64,000 nt of DNA from Streptomyces sp. CB02058 (lineage in GTDB: Bacteria > Actinomycetota > Actinomycetes > Streptomycetales > Streptomycetaceae): assembly GCF_001905505.1 (NCBI RefSeq), contig NZ_LIPG01000003.1, forward strand, positions 1,550,001 through 1,614,000, written 5' to 3'. Positions 50,689 through 59,638 of this stretch are shown here, in pieces. The notes below the pieces were generated by a model. It saw only the letters and a program-made list of their open reading frames with translations. It was not told the DNA's origin and did no database searches. The translations under genes and the position numbers were made by a program. Position 1 is the stretch's first letter. Every line of letters begins with the position of its first letter.

Positions 50689-52906
50689 CGGTGACCCCCC
50701 GGGTGAGCAGGACGCGCACGGTGTGGATGCCGGCGGTGGGCAGGTCCGCCGCATGCGTGGGCACGACCAGCGCGTCCCGGCCGACGGTGCGCAGGCCGTC
50801 CAGGAGGCGGGCCCAGTCCGTGGCAGGGCCGGGCGGCGCGGGCTCGGTGCGGTCGACCGCGATCAGGGCCGCGTCCAGGTCCCGGAGCAGGGGGTCGCCG
50901 ATGTCCGGGGCGGTGTCGGCTCCGCCCTCGGCGTCGGCCGCGAACTGGGCCTCGCCGAGCAGGTCCCGTACGGCTTCCACGACGGCCCCCGCGCGGTCGA
51001 GGGCGGCGCCGACGGCCCAGCGGGCGGGTCCGGTGGCGGCCCGGGCCAGGACGGCATGGGCGCCGCTGTGGGCGGGCTCGCCGAGGTCGAGGAGTTCGAC
51101 CGTGAGGCCCAGGTGGGCGGCGGAACCGAGCAGGAACGTCACCTCGGGGTCGTCACCGAGTTCCTCGTGCGGGATCACGGACACGTTCCCCGACTGCCGG
51201 ACGGCCCGGGTCAGGGCGTCGTGGGCGAGTGCGGAGAGCAGCCCGCAGGCGGCGGCCTCGGGAAGGTCGGCCCCGGCGCCGGCACCGGCCCGGGTGGGCT
51301 CGAAGCTCCGGTCGGCGTTGTCCCGGCCGAAGGGGCGTACGGCCGCGGCGGGCACCCGTATCCGCTCCTTGGTGACGAGTGAGGTGGCCAGGGTCCAGGC
51401 CGCGTGAGCTCCGGTGCCGGTACCGGAGGCGATGGTGAGGGCCGCCGGATCCACGGCGGGCACGGTGTCGTCCGGTGCGGGGACGGCGGGCACCACGTGC
51501 TCGGCGTAGACGGACGCCGCGGCGTTCAGAGCGCGCAGCCGGGCCCCGGCCGTGTGGTGGACGTCGAAGGCCGTGATGGTGCGGAAGCCGCGTGGGCCGA
51601 GACCGAGGGCGACGGATCCGACCTTCAGCGGGGTCTGTGTCAGGGGCTCGTCCGCGTAGTGGGTGAAGACCCCGGCGTGCGGGCGGACCAGCGCGGAGCG
51701 GCGCTCCAGTTCGGCCAGCGGGCCCTGGGCGGCGTCGTCGTCCGGGGCGGTGGCCACGGTCGGCAGGAACGCAGGGCGTACCGGTGCCGATGACACGTCG
51801 ACCGGTTCCGGGGCGGTCGGGGCGGTGGCGCAGTGCGGGCAGCGGGGGTGCGGCAGCAGCGGCTCCGAGGCGACGTCGAAGGACTCCATGTCCTGGATGA
51901 GCAGCTTGCCCCGGGTCTCGGCCGGGAGCGCCTCGGTGATCAGGCGGAAGACCTCGAAACCGAGCAGGTTGCCGAGCATGGCGGCGAGCGGTCCGGCAGG
52001 CTGCGCGCCCGAGGTGCCGGTGCCCAGGGCGAGCCCGCTCCAGAGGTCGGCGGCGGCCGGGCCGCCGGAAGCGCCGAAGCGCAGGGCGGCGCAGGACCAG
52101 CAGCCCGTCGATCCGGCCGTCATCACCGGCCCGACCACGGCCCGGGTCCCGAACGTCCAGGCGGGCAGCAGCGTCCGCCCCTCGGGGACGCCCTCCCGCA
52201 GCAGGGCGAGCACGGCCGCCGGTACGCGGGGGCCGGCGGCGGCCACCACGACGTCGTACCCCTCGTACGCCGCCCAGCCCGCCGGTTCGGCCCGGGCGCC
52301 CGGCAGCACGGCCAGCGTCACCGGGCAGTCCTGGTCGGTGAGTTCGGCCACCTCGCGGTGGACGGCCGCGATCTCCGCGGGCGTGACACCGCCGGAGCCG
52401 TCCAGGAGCGCGGGGTCGACGGCCACGGTGGCGCAGCCGTTGCGGATCAGCGACAGCGCGCACCAGCGGGCCACCGGGCCGTCGCCGAGGACGGCGACGC
52501 GGGCGGCGCGATAGCGGGCGAACCGGGCGCCCGCACCGTCGGCGTAGTGGTCGATGTAGGCGATCTGCTCGGCGAAGCGGGCGGTCGCGGCCGGAGGGAC
52601 GGCGGCGGCCGCCTCTTCGGCCGGCGGCACCGGACGGGCGAAGCCACGCGCGTAGAGTGCCGCGACGAGTTCGCCCACCATCGCCTTCTGGCGCTCTCCG
52701 AAGCCCTGACAGATCTCCTCGACGGATCTGCTGCCGTCCAGGTGCGGCACGAGGAGGGTGGCGAACCGGTAACCGGACTTGGCGGTGAGCTGGAAACCGC
52801 CGTCCGCGTTGTGGAAGATCACCCCGTTGGGAGTCTCGGTGAACAGGACGTCGCGACGGACTCGCGGCCGACTTCCGGCGGTCTCTGCGTACGGCGTTGT
52901 TGCCAT
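50678..52906 (-). CDS. E1-like leader-binding protein with degenerate YcaO domain
   Basis: 742 aa. Residues 10-95 are a PqqD-like RiPP recognition element (FTETPNGVIFHNADGGFQL...VEEICQGFGERQKAMVGELVAALYARG). Residues 130-380 are an E1/ThiF-like fold (VAVLGDGPVARWCALSLIRNG) with zinc CxxC pairs (CWSC; CPHC). Residues about 430-742 resemble YcaO but have lost the motifs: SSNG-type sequence is replaced by TRAGAGAGADLPEAAACG and ERDAF by AHDAL. It is the first operon gene and probably delivers the precursor to the two active YcaO proteins. Confidence 0.83.
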   Translation of the reverse strand: MATTPYAETAGSRPRVRRDVLFTETPNGVIFHNADGGFQLTAKSGYRFATLLVPHLDGSRSVEEICQGFGERQKAMVGELVAALYARGFARPVPPAEEAAAAVPPAATARFAEQIAYIDHYADGAGARFARYRAARVAVLGDGPVARWCALSLIRNGCATVAVDPALLDGSGGVTPAEIAAVHREVAELTDQDCPVTLAVLPGARAEPAGWAAYEGYDVVVAAAGPRVPAAVLALLREGVPEGRTLLPAWTFGTRAVVGPVMTAGSTGCWSCAALRFGASGGPAAADLWSGLALGTGTSGAQPAGPLAAMLGNLLGFEVFRLITEALPAETRGKLLIQDMESFDVASEPLLPHPRCPHCATAPTAPEPVDVSSAPVRPAFLPTVATAPDDDAAQGPLAELERRSALVRPHAGVFTHYADEPLTQTPLKVGSVALGLGPRGFRTITAFDVHHTAGARLRALNAAASVYAEHVVPAVPAPDDTVPAVDPAALTIASGTGTGAHAAWTLATSLVTKERIRVPAAAVRPFGRDNADRSFEPTRAGAGAGADLPEAAACGLLSALAHDALTRAVRQSGNVSVIPHEELGDDPEVTFLLGSAAHLGLTVELLDLGEPAHSGAHAVLARAATGPARWAVGAALDRAGAVVEAVRDLLGEAQFAADAEGGADTAPDIGDPLLRDLDAALIAVDRTEPAPPGPATDWARLLDGLRTVGRDALVVPTHAADLPTAGIHTVRVLLTRGVTDAG

Positions 52907-53094
52907 GCGTGCGTCACACCTCTTGTTCGGGGGCGGAATGGGGCGGCCCGGGGTTCGGGCCTGTTCGGTTGTCGTGCCGGGCGCGGGTCTCGCGCTGACG
53001 GGGTGTTACGGGTGGTGCGGATGAAGCTCGTGGTGCGCTGAGTGGCGCACAGGGCGTACGCCGGGGGTTCCGGCGCCTTGCCGGGTGGTCCGTA

Positions 53095-54981
53095 TCAGCG
53101 CAGGGCGGCGGCGCTGCCCAGCGGGGGGATCTCCTCGCGCCGGGGCGGGCGCAGCAGGGCGGGTGCGTGCCTGGTCGCTGGTGCCGCCGCACGCCGGGCG
53201 TGCGCCCGGAGCAGGTCATGCATCCGAAAGGCCCCGGACGGCCCCTCCTCCAGGAGGCCCGCGTCGAGGAGCCGCTCCATCACCTCCTCCGCCGTCTCCT
53301 CCGGGATGCCGAGGACATCGGCCGCCCCGCCGACGGTCAGCGGATCAGGGGCCCCGGCCCCGAGCCGCAGATGCGCTTCGGCCAGCGCCGGGGGCAGTCG
53401 CTCCAGGGCCTCGTCCAGGGTCAGCGGCACCGACATGCGAGGGTCGTCTGCCAGGGTGAGGCGGGCGGGCATGTCGCGGCGCAGCCAGTCGGCGCATGCG
53501 GCCAGCGGCAGCCGGGGCCGGGTGAGCAGCCGAGCGGCGGCGATCCGCAGGGCCAGCGGGTGGTGCCCGCACACGGAAGCCAGCAGGTGGGCGGCCGAGG
53601 GCTCGGCTTCGACCCGTTCGCGGCCGAGCACGGCAGTGAGCAGGGCGTAGGACTCCCACGGTTCCAGGGCGCCCAGGCGGTGGACGGTGCCGCCGTGCGT
53701 GGCGACGAGCGCGGCGAGCCCCATCCGGCTGGTCACGATCGCGGCGCCGTCCGCATGGGCGGTCAGCAACGCGCGTACCTGGTCGGGGTGGACGACATCG
53801 TCGAGGATCAGCAGCGTCCGGCCGCGCCCCGAGGCGGGCGCGGGCAAATGCCGGCGCACCTGTTCGGTGGCCTCGCGCACGGGCAGTGGGGTGCCGTCGG
53901 GGCGGGTCAGCGTGAGCAGGACGCAGCCGCCCGGGTAGCGGGCGGCCACCGTATGGGCGATGTGCAGGGCGAGCGCGGTCTTGCCGATGCCGGGCGCCCC
54001 GGACACCACTGCGACGGGGGCGCGCCCCGAGGAGTCCTGATTGCCCGTCAACAGCTCTACCAGGGCGGCGACTTCACGTCCCCGTCCGGTGAAGCTGGGC
54101 ACAGCGGGGAGCGGGGCCACCTCGACGGTTCCGTCGTCGCACCATCCCGCGTCGTGGGCCTCCTCTTCTTCGTTCGCCGGATCCGGCGACCCGGCGAGCA
54201 GCTGCGGAGCGAGAGGGGCGGATGCCCGTCCCACGTCAAGGCCGCCGAGGTCGTCGCCTCGCAGGATGGCCAGTTCGAGCCGCTGGAGTCCGGCTCGCGG
54301 GTCGACGCCGAGTTCGCGCCGCAGATACCCCTTGATCCGGCGGTACTCCGCCAGCGCCTCGGTCTGCCGACCGGTGCGGTACAGAGCAAGCATGAGCTGC
54401 TCCACGAACCGTTCACGGCCCGGGTATACGCGCGTAACCTCCCAAAGATCAACGAGTGTTTCACGGCAGCGGCCGTGCTCCAGTTCGATGTCACAGACCC
54501 TCTCCAGCACGCGCAGCCGCTCCTCCGCGAGCCGGGGCACCTCGTCCCGGTGCAGCAGGTCGGAGGGGACGTTGGCGAGCAACGGGCCCTGCCACAGGGC
54601 GAGTGCCTGGCGCAGGGTGTAGAGCTCGGCCTCTCCACCGGAGGTTCCGGCCCGGTCCACGAGCTGCCGGAAGTGCAGCAGGTCAAGGGTCTCGGCGTCA
54701 GCGCTCATGCGGTATCCGCCCGCCATCGCCACGACGGCCTGGTCCTCGATGCCGTACTTGGCGAAGATCCTGCGCAGCCTGAGGACGCAGCTCTGGAGCG
54801 CGGCCTTGGCGGTGGCCGGCTGTTCCTCACCCCAGACGATGCCGCGCAGATGCTCGGTGGAGACCACGGAGCCGGGGCGGATGAGCAGCGCGGCCAGCAG
54901 CGCGGTCGGCTTGGAGGGCGGGAGTACCACGACATCCCGCCCGTCGGTGATGCTCAATGGCCCGAGCAGTTGGAATCGCAC
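53095..54981 (-). CDS. AfsR/SARP-like transcriptional regulator with NB-ARC domain
   Basis: 628 aa. Residues 1-90 are an OmpR-type winged helix (MRFQLLGPLSITDGRDVVVLPPSKPTALLAALL); 95-240 the bacterial transcriptional activation domain (FRQLVDRAG..LGVDPRAGLQ); 285-560 an NB-ARC ATPase with Walker A GAPGIGKTAL and TLLILDDV. The C-terminus lacks the TPR repeats of AfsR, making it a short form. GTG start 54981. It reads toward the RiPP operon, 188 bp away, and likely activates it; binding-site repeats were not identified. Confidence 0.87.
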   Translation of the reverse strand: MRFQLLGPLSITDGRDVVVLPPSKPTALLAALLIRPGSVVSTEHLRGIVWGEEQPATAKAALQSCVLRLRRIFAKYGIEDQAVVAMAGGYRMSADAETLDLLHFRQLVDRAGTSGGEAELYTLRQALALWQGPLLANVPSDLLHRDEVPRLAEERLRVLERVCDIELEHGRCRETLVDLWEVTRVYPGRERFVEQLMLALYRTGRQTEALAEYRRIKGYLRRELGVDPRAGLQRLELAILRGDDLGGLDVGRASAPLAPQLLAGSPDPANEEEEAHDAGWCDDGTVEVAPLPAVPSFTGRGREVAALVELLTGNQDSSGRAPVAVVSGAPGIGKTALALHIAHTVAARYPGGCVLLTLTRPDGTPLPVREATEQVRRHLPAPASGRGRTLLILDDVVHPDQVRALLTAHADGAAIVTSRMGLAALVATHGGTVHRLGALEPWESYALLTAVLGRERVEAEPSAAHLLASVCGHHPLALRIAAARLLTRPRLPLAACADWLRRDMPARLTLADDPRMSVPLTLDEALERLPPALAEAHLRLGAGAPDPLTVGGAADVLGIPEETAEEVMERLLDAGLLEEGPSGAFRMHDLLRAHARRAAAPATRHAPALLRPPRREEIPPLGSAAALR

Positions 54982-55050
54982 CCTCGTCCACCTTCCGTCC
55001 CTGCCTCGCCACGGCCGTGTCGGGCCGTACGGATGCCTTGCCCACCTGGC

Positions 55051-55272
55051 CTACTGCCAGCCGAAGTCGTGAGGGCCACGGCCGGGAACGGGAGGGGTTA
55101 CGAAGTCGGGGACCGTGCCGGGGAGGAGGACACCGGAGAACGGGACACCGTGGGGGACGGTGGGCGCGCTCGCGGTCGCGGCCTGGGCCGGAACGACGAG
55201 GGCGGCGACGGCGAGCCCGGCGACGACGAGGGTTCTCAGTCCCGGACAGGAGGTGCGGTGGAGGCGAGTCAT
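55051..55272 (-). CDS. Small secreted hypothetical protein
   Basis: 73 aa starting at ATG 55272 (GGAAGGG upstream). It has a clear Sec signal (LRTLVVAGLAVAALVVPAQAATA) and a short Pro/Val/Gly-rich mature part ending HDFGWQ. Not recognised. It lies 69 bp upstream of the AfsR-like regulator gene on the same strand and diverges from the TrmB/LuxR-like gene at 55555, so it may belong to the RiPP cluster border. Confidence 0.6.
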   Translation of the reverse strand: MTRLHRTSCPGLRTLVVAGLAVAALVVPAQAATASAPTVPHGVPFSGVLLPGTVPDFVTPPVPGRGPHDFGWQ

Positions 55273-55554
55273 ACGGGGGCCCTTCCGACTGTCTGTGGGA
55301 AGCGGTCTACAACATGGCGAGTTTTGTATGAAGTGATCCAACGGTGAAGCTCGGGCTGGTGGACCGATGAGGCCATGGCCCCTTCCGTCCAGCCACTGGA
55401 GCCCCGGCCGCACCAGCGCGGAAGGCCCTCTGCCCGAAGGTGCACGCTCGTGCCATGATCTTCACCGAAGCACCATCGGAGAGTCGAAGAGAATCCATCG
55501 CGACCTGCGGAAAACAACCACCCGGAGGCGCATGTCCCCTGGCGAGGAGGGACG

Positions 55555-56562
55555 ATGCTGGGCCCCTTGGGTCTGGACGCCGCTGCGGAGGCCGTGTACC
55601 GCGCACTGCTCGACCGGCCGCACGACACCGTGACGGAGTACTGCTCCCGGCTGGAGATGACGTCCGATCAGTTCGATTGCGCACTAGCGGAGTTAGAGAA
55701 CCTGTCGCTGGTCCGTCCGGCTTCCGGCGCCGGCCCGCGCCGGGTCCACGTGGTCAACCCGCGACTCGGCCTGGAGACGCTGCTGGCCCGGCAGCGAGCC
55801 GACCTCGCGACGCGCGAGCAGCGGGTGCGCGCGGGCGAGGCGGCGGTCGCCGGCCTGCTCAGCGGACTGACCGCCTCGGACCCGGGCACGGGCGATTCAC
55901 CAGTGGTGCACCTCAACGGTGTGGACCATGTGCGGGACTATCTCGACCGGTTGCACGAGGAGGTGGAGGAGGAGATCCAGACCTTCGCCACGGGTGGTGC
56001 GCAGACCGAGGAGAACATGCGCGCCTCCCGCCCGCTCAACCAGCGGCTGCTGGGACGCGGGGTGCGGATGCGTACGGTCTATCTGGACAGTGTCCACAAC
56101 CACGCCCCCACGGTGGCGCACGTCACGTGGCTTGCCTCGCAGGGCGCCGATATCCGCACCGCGCCGTCGCTCAGTACGCGCATGATCATCACCGACCATC
56201 GGCTGGCTCTGGTGGCTCTGGACGACCAGGACTCCTCGCTGGGGGCTCTGGTGGTGACCGGGCGAGGGCTCATCGCGGCCCTGGAAGCGCTGTTCGAGAG
56301 TGTCTGGGACAGGGCGGAGCCGTTGGGCAGGCAGGAGAAGCACGAGGCCGACACGTTGACCCGCCAACAGCACGAGACGCTGCGGCTGCTGGCGCGGGGA
56401 TACACGGACGAGGCCATAGCCAAACGGCTCGGAGTCTCCCCCCGCACGGCCCGCCGCATAGCCACGGGCCTGCTCGGACATCTGGACGCCCGCAGCCGCT
56501 TCCAGGCAGGCGTCCACGCGGCCCAGCAGGGCTATCTGCGCACGGGCGGACCGAAGCCGTAG
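55555..56562 (+). CDS. TrmB/LuxR-type transcriptional regulator with TTA codon
   Basis: 335 aa. Residues 1-70 resemble a TrmB-like winged helix (GLDAAAEAVYRALLDRPHDTVTEYCSRLEMTSDQFDCALAELENLSLV), followed by a coiled stretch and a phospholipase-D-like middle; residues 270-330 are a LuxR helix-turn-helix (LTRQQHETLRLLARGYTDEAIAKRLGVSPRTARR). Codon 47 (55693-55695) is TTA, so translation should depend on the bldA tRNA. ATG 55555 follows GAGGAGGGA. It points toward the FAAL cluster 1 kb downstream and is its best candidate activator. Confidence 0.85.
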   Translation: MLGPLGLDAAAEAVYRALLDRPHDTVTEYCSRLEMTSDQFDCALAELENLSLVRPASGAGPRRVHVVNPRLGLETLLARQRADLATREQRVRAGEAAVAGLLSGLTASDPGTGDSPVVHLNGVDHVRDYLDRLHEEVEEEIQTFATGGAQTEENMRASRPLNQRLLGRGVRMRTVYLDSVHNHAPTVAHVTWLASQGADIRTAPSLSTRMIITDHRLALVALDDQDSSLGALVVTGRGLIAALEALFESVWDRAEPLGRQEKHEADTLTRQQHETLRLLARGYTDEAIAKRLGVSPRTARRIATGLLGHLDARSRFQAGVHAAQQGYLRTGGPKP

Positions 56563-57345
56563 GACGTGCCGTCACCGTGCCGTCGTGCGGTCGGAGCGAG
56601 CCCGAGCCGGGCTGTCCACGTCACACGTGATCACAAGGAGGCGGATCGCTCCGAAATCCCCCGATATATCGGCAGTTCGGCAATCCGCCCGCCATCCGGC
56701 CCACTTGTGGCGGTCGCCCGCCACCGGGGTGGACGGCGACCGGGATACTTGCTCTGTGCCGTTGCTGCGGGCGGACGGGGCGTGGTCGTGGTGACGGGAG
56801 TCGCCGGCTTCGCCGAACAGGGATGCGCCGCTGAGAGGTGTCCCGTGACTCCTGATCGAGGCGGCGGCCTCGGACAGTGTGCGATCACGTCTGACCGGCG
56901 CGGTTGGTCCGGCTCCGGCTCATGCCGTCCGTGGCCTGTCTCTTCCGCGGTGCGTCGGGTGCCGGTGAGCTGTCGAAGCCCTGGTTGAGGCATCGCCCCC
57001 GTGTCCGCGTACCCGTAGCGCACCGCGTACGACCTTCCCTCGCGATGCCGGTCGCTGGTGGGCCGGTGGTCCGCGCCCGATACCTGTCACCCGACCGTCG
57101 GTATCGGCCCGGTTGCCTCCCGCTCGCATGTCATGTTTCGGACAAGGTCCGGATCATGGTCGCGCCGGAGTCGTCCCGGGTTGTGGTCCGGCCCTGCCGT
57201 GCCTGCGGCACGGGTGCTCGACGGACGCGGCGGGGCGGGCATTCCTGAGTGCGGCCCTGGCGGCGCCCCCGCAGCCTGCGGAAACGGCGGACGGCCGGGG
57301 CGTCCGTGGGGTGCGACAGTGGGGCATCCCCGATTCGGCCGCCGC

Positions 57346-57372
57346 CCGCACGGTGTCGGCGACACCGTGCGG
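57346..57372. promoter_or_regulatory. Perfect 27-bp palindrome upstream of FAAL promoter
   Basis: CCGCACGGTGTCG (57346-57358) and its exact complement at 57360-57372 are separated by a single G. It lies 81 bp before the -35 element of the FAAL promoter. A one-base centre is poor for an RNA hairpin, so a dimeric activator site is more likely than a terminator; the TrmB/LuxR-like protein is one candidate. Confidence 0.6.
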
Positions 57373-57452
57373 CAATACTGCCGAAACGATCGAGGAAAGT
57401 GCCGAGGTGGCAGGATTTCATCGGCCATTGATCGATGAAACTATAGGCCCCG

Positions 57453-57481
57453 TTGACGCCCTGTGGGGAGTGTTTTAGCGT
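57453..57481 (+). promoter_or_regulatory. Sigma-70-type promoter of the FAAL operon
   Basis: TTGACG (57453-57458) and TAGCGT (57476-57481) with 17-bp spacing match the Streptomyces HrdB consensus (TTGAC, TAnnnT). Transcription would start near 57488, giving a leader of about 60 nt before ATG 57549. Confidence 0.6.
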
Positions 57482-57548
57482 GGTCCCTCGTGCGACCAGC
57501 CGGTGGCTTAAATATAGGTCTTATCGCGTCCCCCTAGGAGCGGTGAGC

Positions 57549-59546
57549 ATGTCTGCAGAACAGATATCAGCGCTGTCGGATCGTGAATTCCCCACGCTCG
57601 TCCATGTGCTTCGGCACCGGGCGGAAAAGCAGCCGGACGACACCGCCTACGTCTTTCTCATCGACGGTGAGGAAGAAGAACTGCGCATCGGGTACGGCGA
57701 GCTCCTGCGCTCCGCCGAGCAGGTGGCCGGCATGCTGGCCGCCCGGCACGGGCCGGGCGAACGAGCGCTGCTCCTCTTCCCGCCGGGGCCGGACTACGTC
57801 GTCGCGTTCTACGGCTGCCTGCTCGCAGGCGTCGTCGCCGTGCCCGCCTATCCGCCCCAGGACGCCCGCGGCCTCGGGCGGCTGGACGCCATCGTGGCGG
57901 ACGCTGGCGCGAGCATCGCGCTGACCACGAAGGATCTGCTGCCGGTCGCCCGCACCGCGTTGCGGGCGCCGCTGGCCTGGATCGCCACGGACGCCCCGCG
58001 GGAGGAGACCGCCGAGGCGCCCGCCGCCGCGGACCCCGCCGGACCCGAGCCCGGGCAGGTCGCCTTCCTCCAGTACACGTCGGGTTCCACCCGGCTGCCG
58101 CGCGGGGTGGTACTCACCCACGCGAACCTCACGCACAACGTGGAGAGTATTTACCGGGCATTCGCCGGAACGTCGCGCGACGTCATGGTGAGCTGGCTCC
58201 CTCCCTATCATGACATGGGCCTTATCGGTGCAATTCTCGCGCCGCTCCACGGCGGATTTCCCGCCGTCCTGATGGCGCCACTGCATTTTCTTCAGAATCC
58301 TTATCGGTGGCTCCGGGCGATATCGCTGCATCGCGGCAGCATCAGCCCGGCACCGAATTTCGGTTATGAATTATGTATCCGCAAGATCGACGACGAGCGG
58401 CTGGCGTCGCTCGACCTGTCCTCCTGGCGCGCGGCGGTGAACGGGGCCGAGCCGGTGCGGGTGGAGACGGTCGAGCGGTTCGCGCGGCGGTTCGCCCCGG
58501 TCGGCTTCGACCCCGCCGCGTGTCGCCCCAGCTACGGACTCGCGGAGGCGACCCTGTTGGTGACGGGTGACCCGCTGGGCCAGGAGGTCCGGCGCTTCCC
58601 GGTGGAGGGCGTGGAGCGGATCGCCTGCGGGACAGCCCGGGGCGGCCAGTCGGTCGTCGTGGTGGACACCGCCACCCTCGCCCCCGCCGCACCGGGCCGG
58701 GTCGGCGAGATCTGGGTCGCGGGTCCCAGCGTCGCCTCCGGCTACTGGGGCCGCCCCACCGAGAACGAAGCGCTGTTCGGCGCGACCCTGCCCGACGGCC
58801 GTGGCCCCTACCTGCGCACCGGCGACCTCGGGACGCTGGACGAGCACGGTGCCCTGGCCGTCACCGGGCGGCTCAAGGACCTCATTGTCCTGCGTGGCCG
58901 CAACCTCTATCCCCACGACGTGGAGCACGCCGCCGAGGTGGGCCACCCCGCGGTACGCCCCGGCTGCGGGGCGGCGTTCACCGTGCCCGTCGACGGCGAG
59001 GAACGGCTCGTCCTGGTGGTGGAAACGGCGGACGGGGCGGACCTCGAGAACGTCGCCCCGCACGTCCGGCGCGCCGTGTGGGAGGAGTGCGAGGCGGAAC
59101 TCCACGAACTGGTGCTCCTGCCGCCCCGCACCGTCCCCAAGACTTCCAGCGGGAAGATCCAGCGGCGCGCGACGCGCGACGCGTACCTCGCCGGGGAGCT
59201 GCCCCGGATCGGAGGGCTGCGGCCCGACGCCGCGGCGACTCCCGGAGGACCCGACCGCACGCCCCCGCGCACCGCCCTGGAATCCCTGATCGCCACGGTC
59301 TGGGCCGAACTGCTGGAGCGACCCGGTGTCGGGGTCCACGAGGACTTCTTCGCCTCGGGAGCGCAGTCGTTGCTGCTCGCCCGGCTGGCCGCGCGGATCG
59401 AGGCCGAGCTGCCGGTGCGCGTCACCGTCGGCGATCTTTTCCAGGCGTCCACCGTGGCCAAGCTGGCCGCGCTCCTGGAGAGCCGGCCGCTCGCCGTGGA
59501 CGAGGAGCACGCCGCCGGTCTCCTCGTCCGGAGCGACGACGGCTGA
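57549..59546 (+). CDS. Fatty acyl-AMP ligase (FAAL) with C-terminal carrier domain
   Basis: 665 aa. The adenylation part carries LQYTSGSTRLPRGVVLTHANL, WLPPYHDMGLIGAILAPL (FAAL-type) and the C-terminal KDLIVLRGRNLYPHD. It activates a fatty acid as acyl-AMP and loads it on a carrier. Residues 585-655 are an ACP domain; the phosphopantetheine site is S607 (FASGAQSLLL). ATG 57549 lies 8 nt after AGGAG. Codon 275 (58371-58373) is TTA, suggesting bldA control, within an A/T-richer patch. First enzyme of the cluster, supplying the acyl chain. Confidence 0.9.
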   Translation: MSAEQISALSDREFPTLVHVLRHRAEKQPDDTAYVFLIDGEEEELRIGYGELLRSAEQVAGMLAARHGPGERALLLFPPGPDYVVAFYGCLLAGVVAVPAYPPQDARGLGRLDAIVADAGASIALTTKDLLPVARTALRAPLAWIATDAPREETAEAPAAADPAGPEPGQVAFLQYTSGSTRLPRGVVLTHANLTHNVESIYRAFAGTSRDVMVSWLPPYHDMGLIGAILAPLHGGFPAVLMAPLHFLQNPYRWLRAISLHRGSISPAPNFGYELCIRKIDDERLASLDLSSWRAAVNGAEPVRVETVERFARRFAPVGFDPAACRPSYGLAEATLLVTGDPLGQEVRRFPVEGVERIACGTARGGQSVVVVDTATLAPAAPGRVGEIWVAGPSVASGYWGRPTENEALFGATLPDGRGPYLRTGDLGTLDEHGALAVTGRLKDLIVLRGRNLYPHDVEHAAEVGHPAVRPGCGAAFTVPVDGEERLVLVVETADGADLENVAPHVRRAVWEECEAELHELVLLPPRTVPKTSSGKIQRRATRDAYLAGELPRIGGLRPDAAATPGGPDRTPPRTALESLIATVWAELLERPGVGVHEDFFASGAQSLLLARLAARIEAELPVRVTVGDLFQASTVAKLAALLESRPLAVDEEHAAGLLVRSDDG

Positions 59547-59638
59547 GCCGGCCCGCCCCCCGGCCCGGCCGCCCCGCGACCGGCCGCCCGCCCCGCACCT
59601 CTCGTACGCATGCCGACCGCCGAACCGCAGGGGAGACC

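Larger units (their letters stand above)
56563..57548. other. 986-bp gene-free region ahead of the FAAL operon
   Basis: No frame here has convincing codon bias or a family match; the short frames on both strands overlap and lack good ribosome sites. The region contains the 27-bp palindrome at 57346-57372 and the promoter at 57453-57481. It becomes noticeably more A/T-rich after 57400. It probably holds the cluster promoter, and could contain an untranslated RNA that I cannot see. Confidence 0.6.

Noticed and set aside
52907..53094. A second RiPP precursor in the gap before the E1-like gene
   Set aside because: Short frames there are Pro/Arg-rich with no acidic leader, no Ser/Thr/Cys-rich tail and no good start site.
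36636..55272. Calling the RiPP cluster a thiopeptide outright
   Set aside because: A second SpaB-C-like pyridine synthase is not seen, so only an azole/dehydroamino-acid peptide is supported.
56566..57478. Several 70-140-codon frames before the FAAL gene
   Set aside because: They overlap one another on both strands, lack ribosome sites and show no consistent third-position GC bias of one frame.
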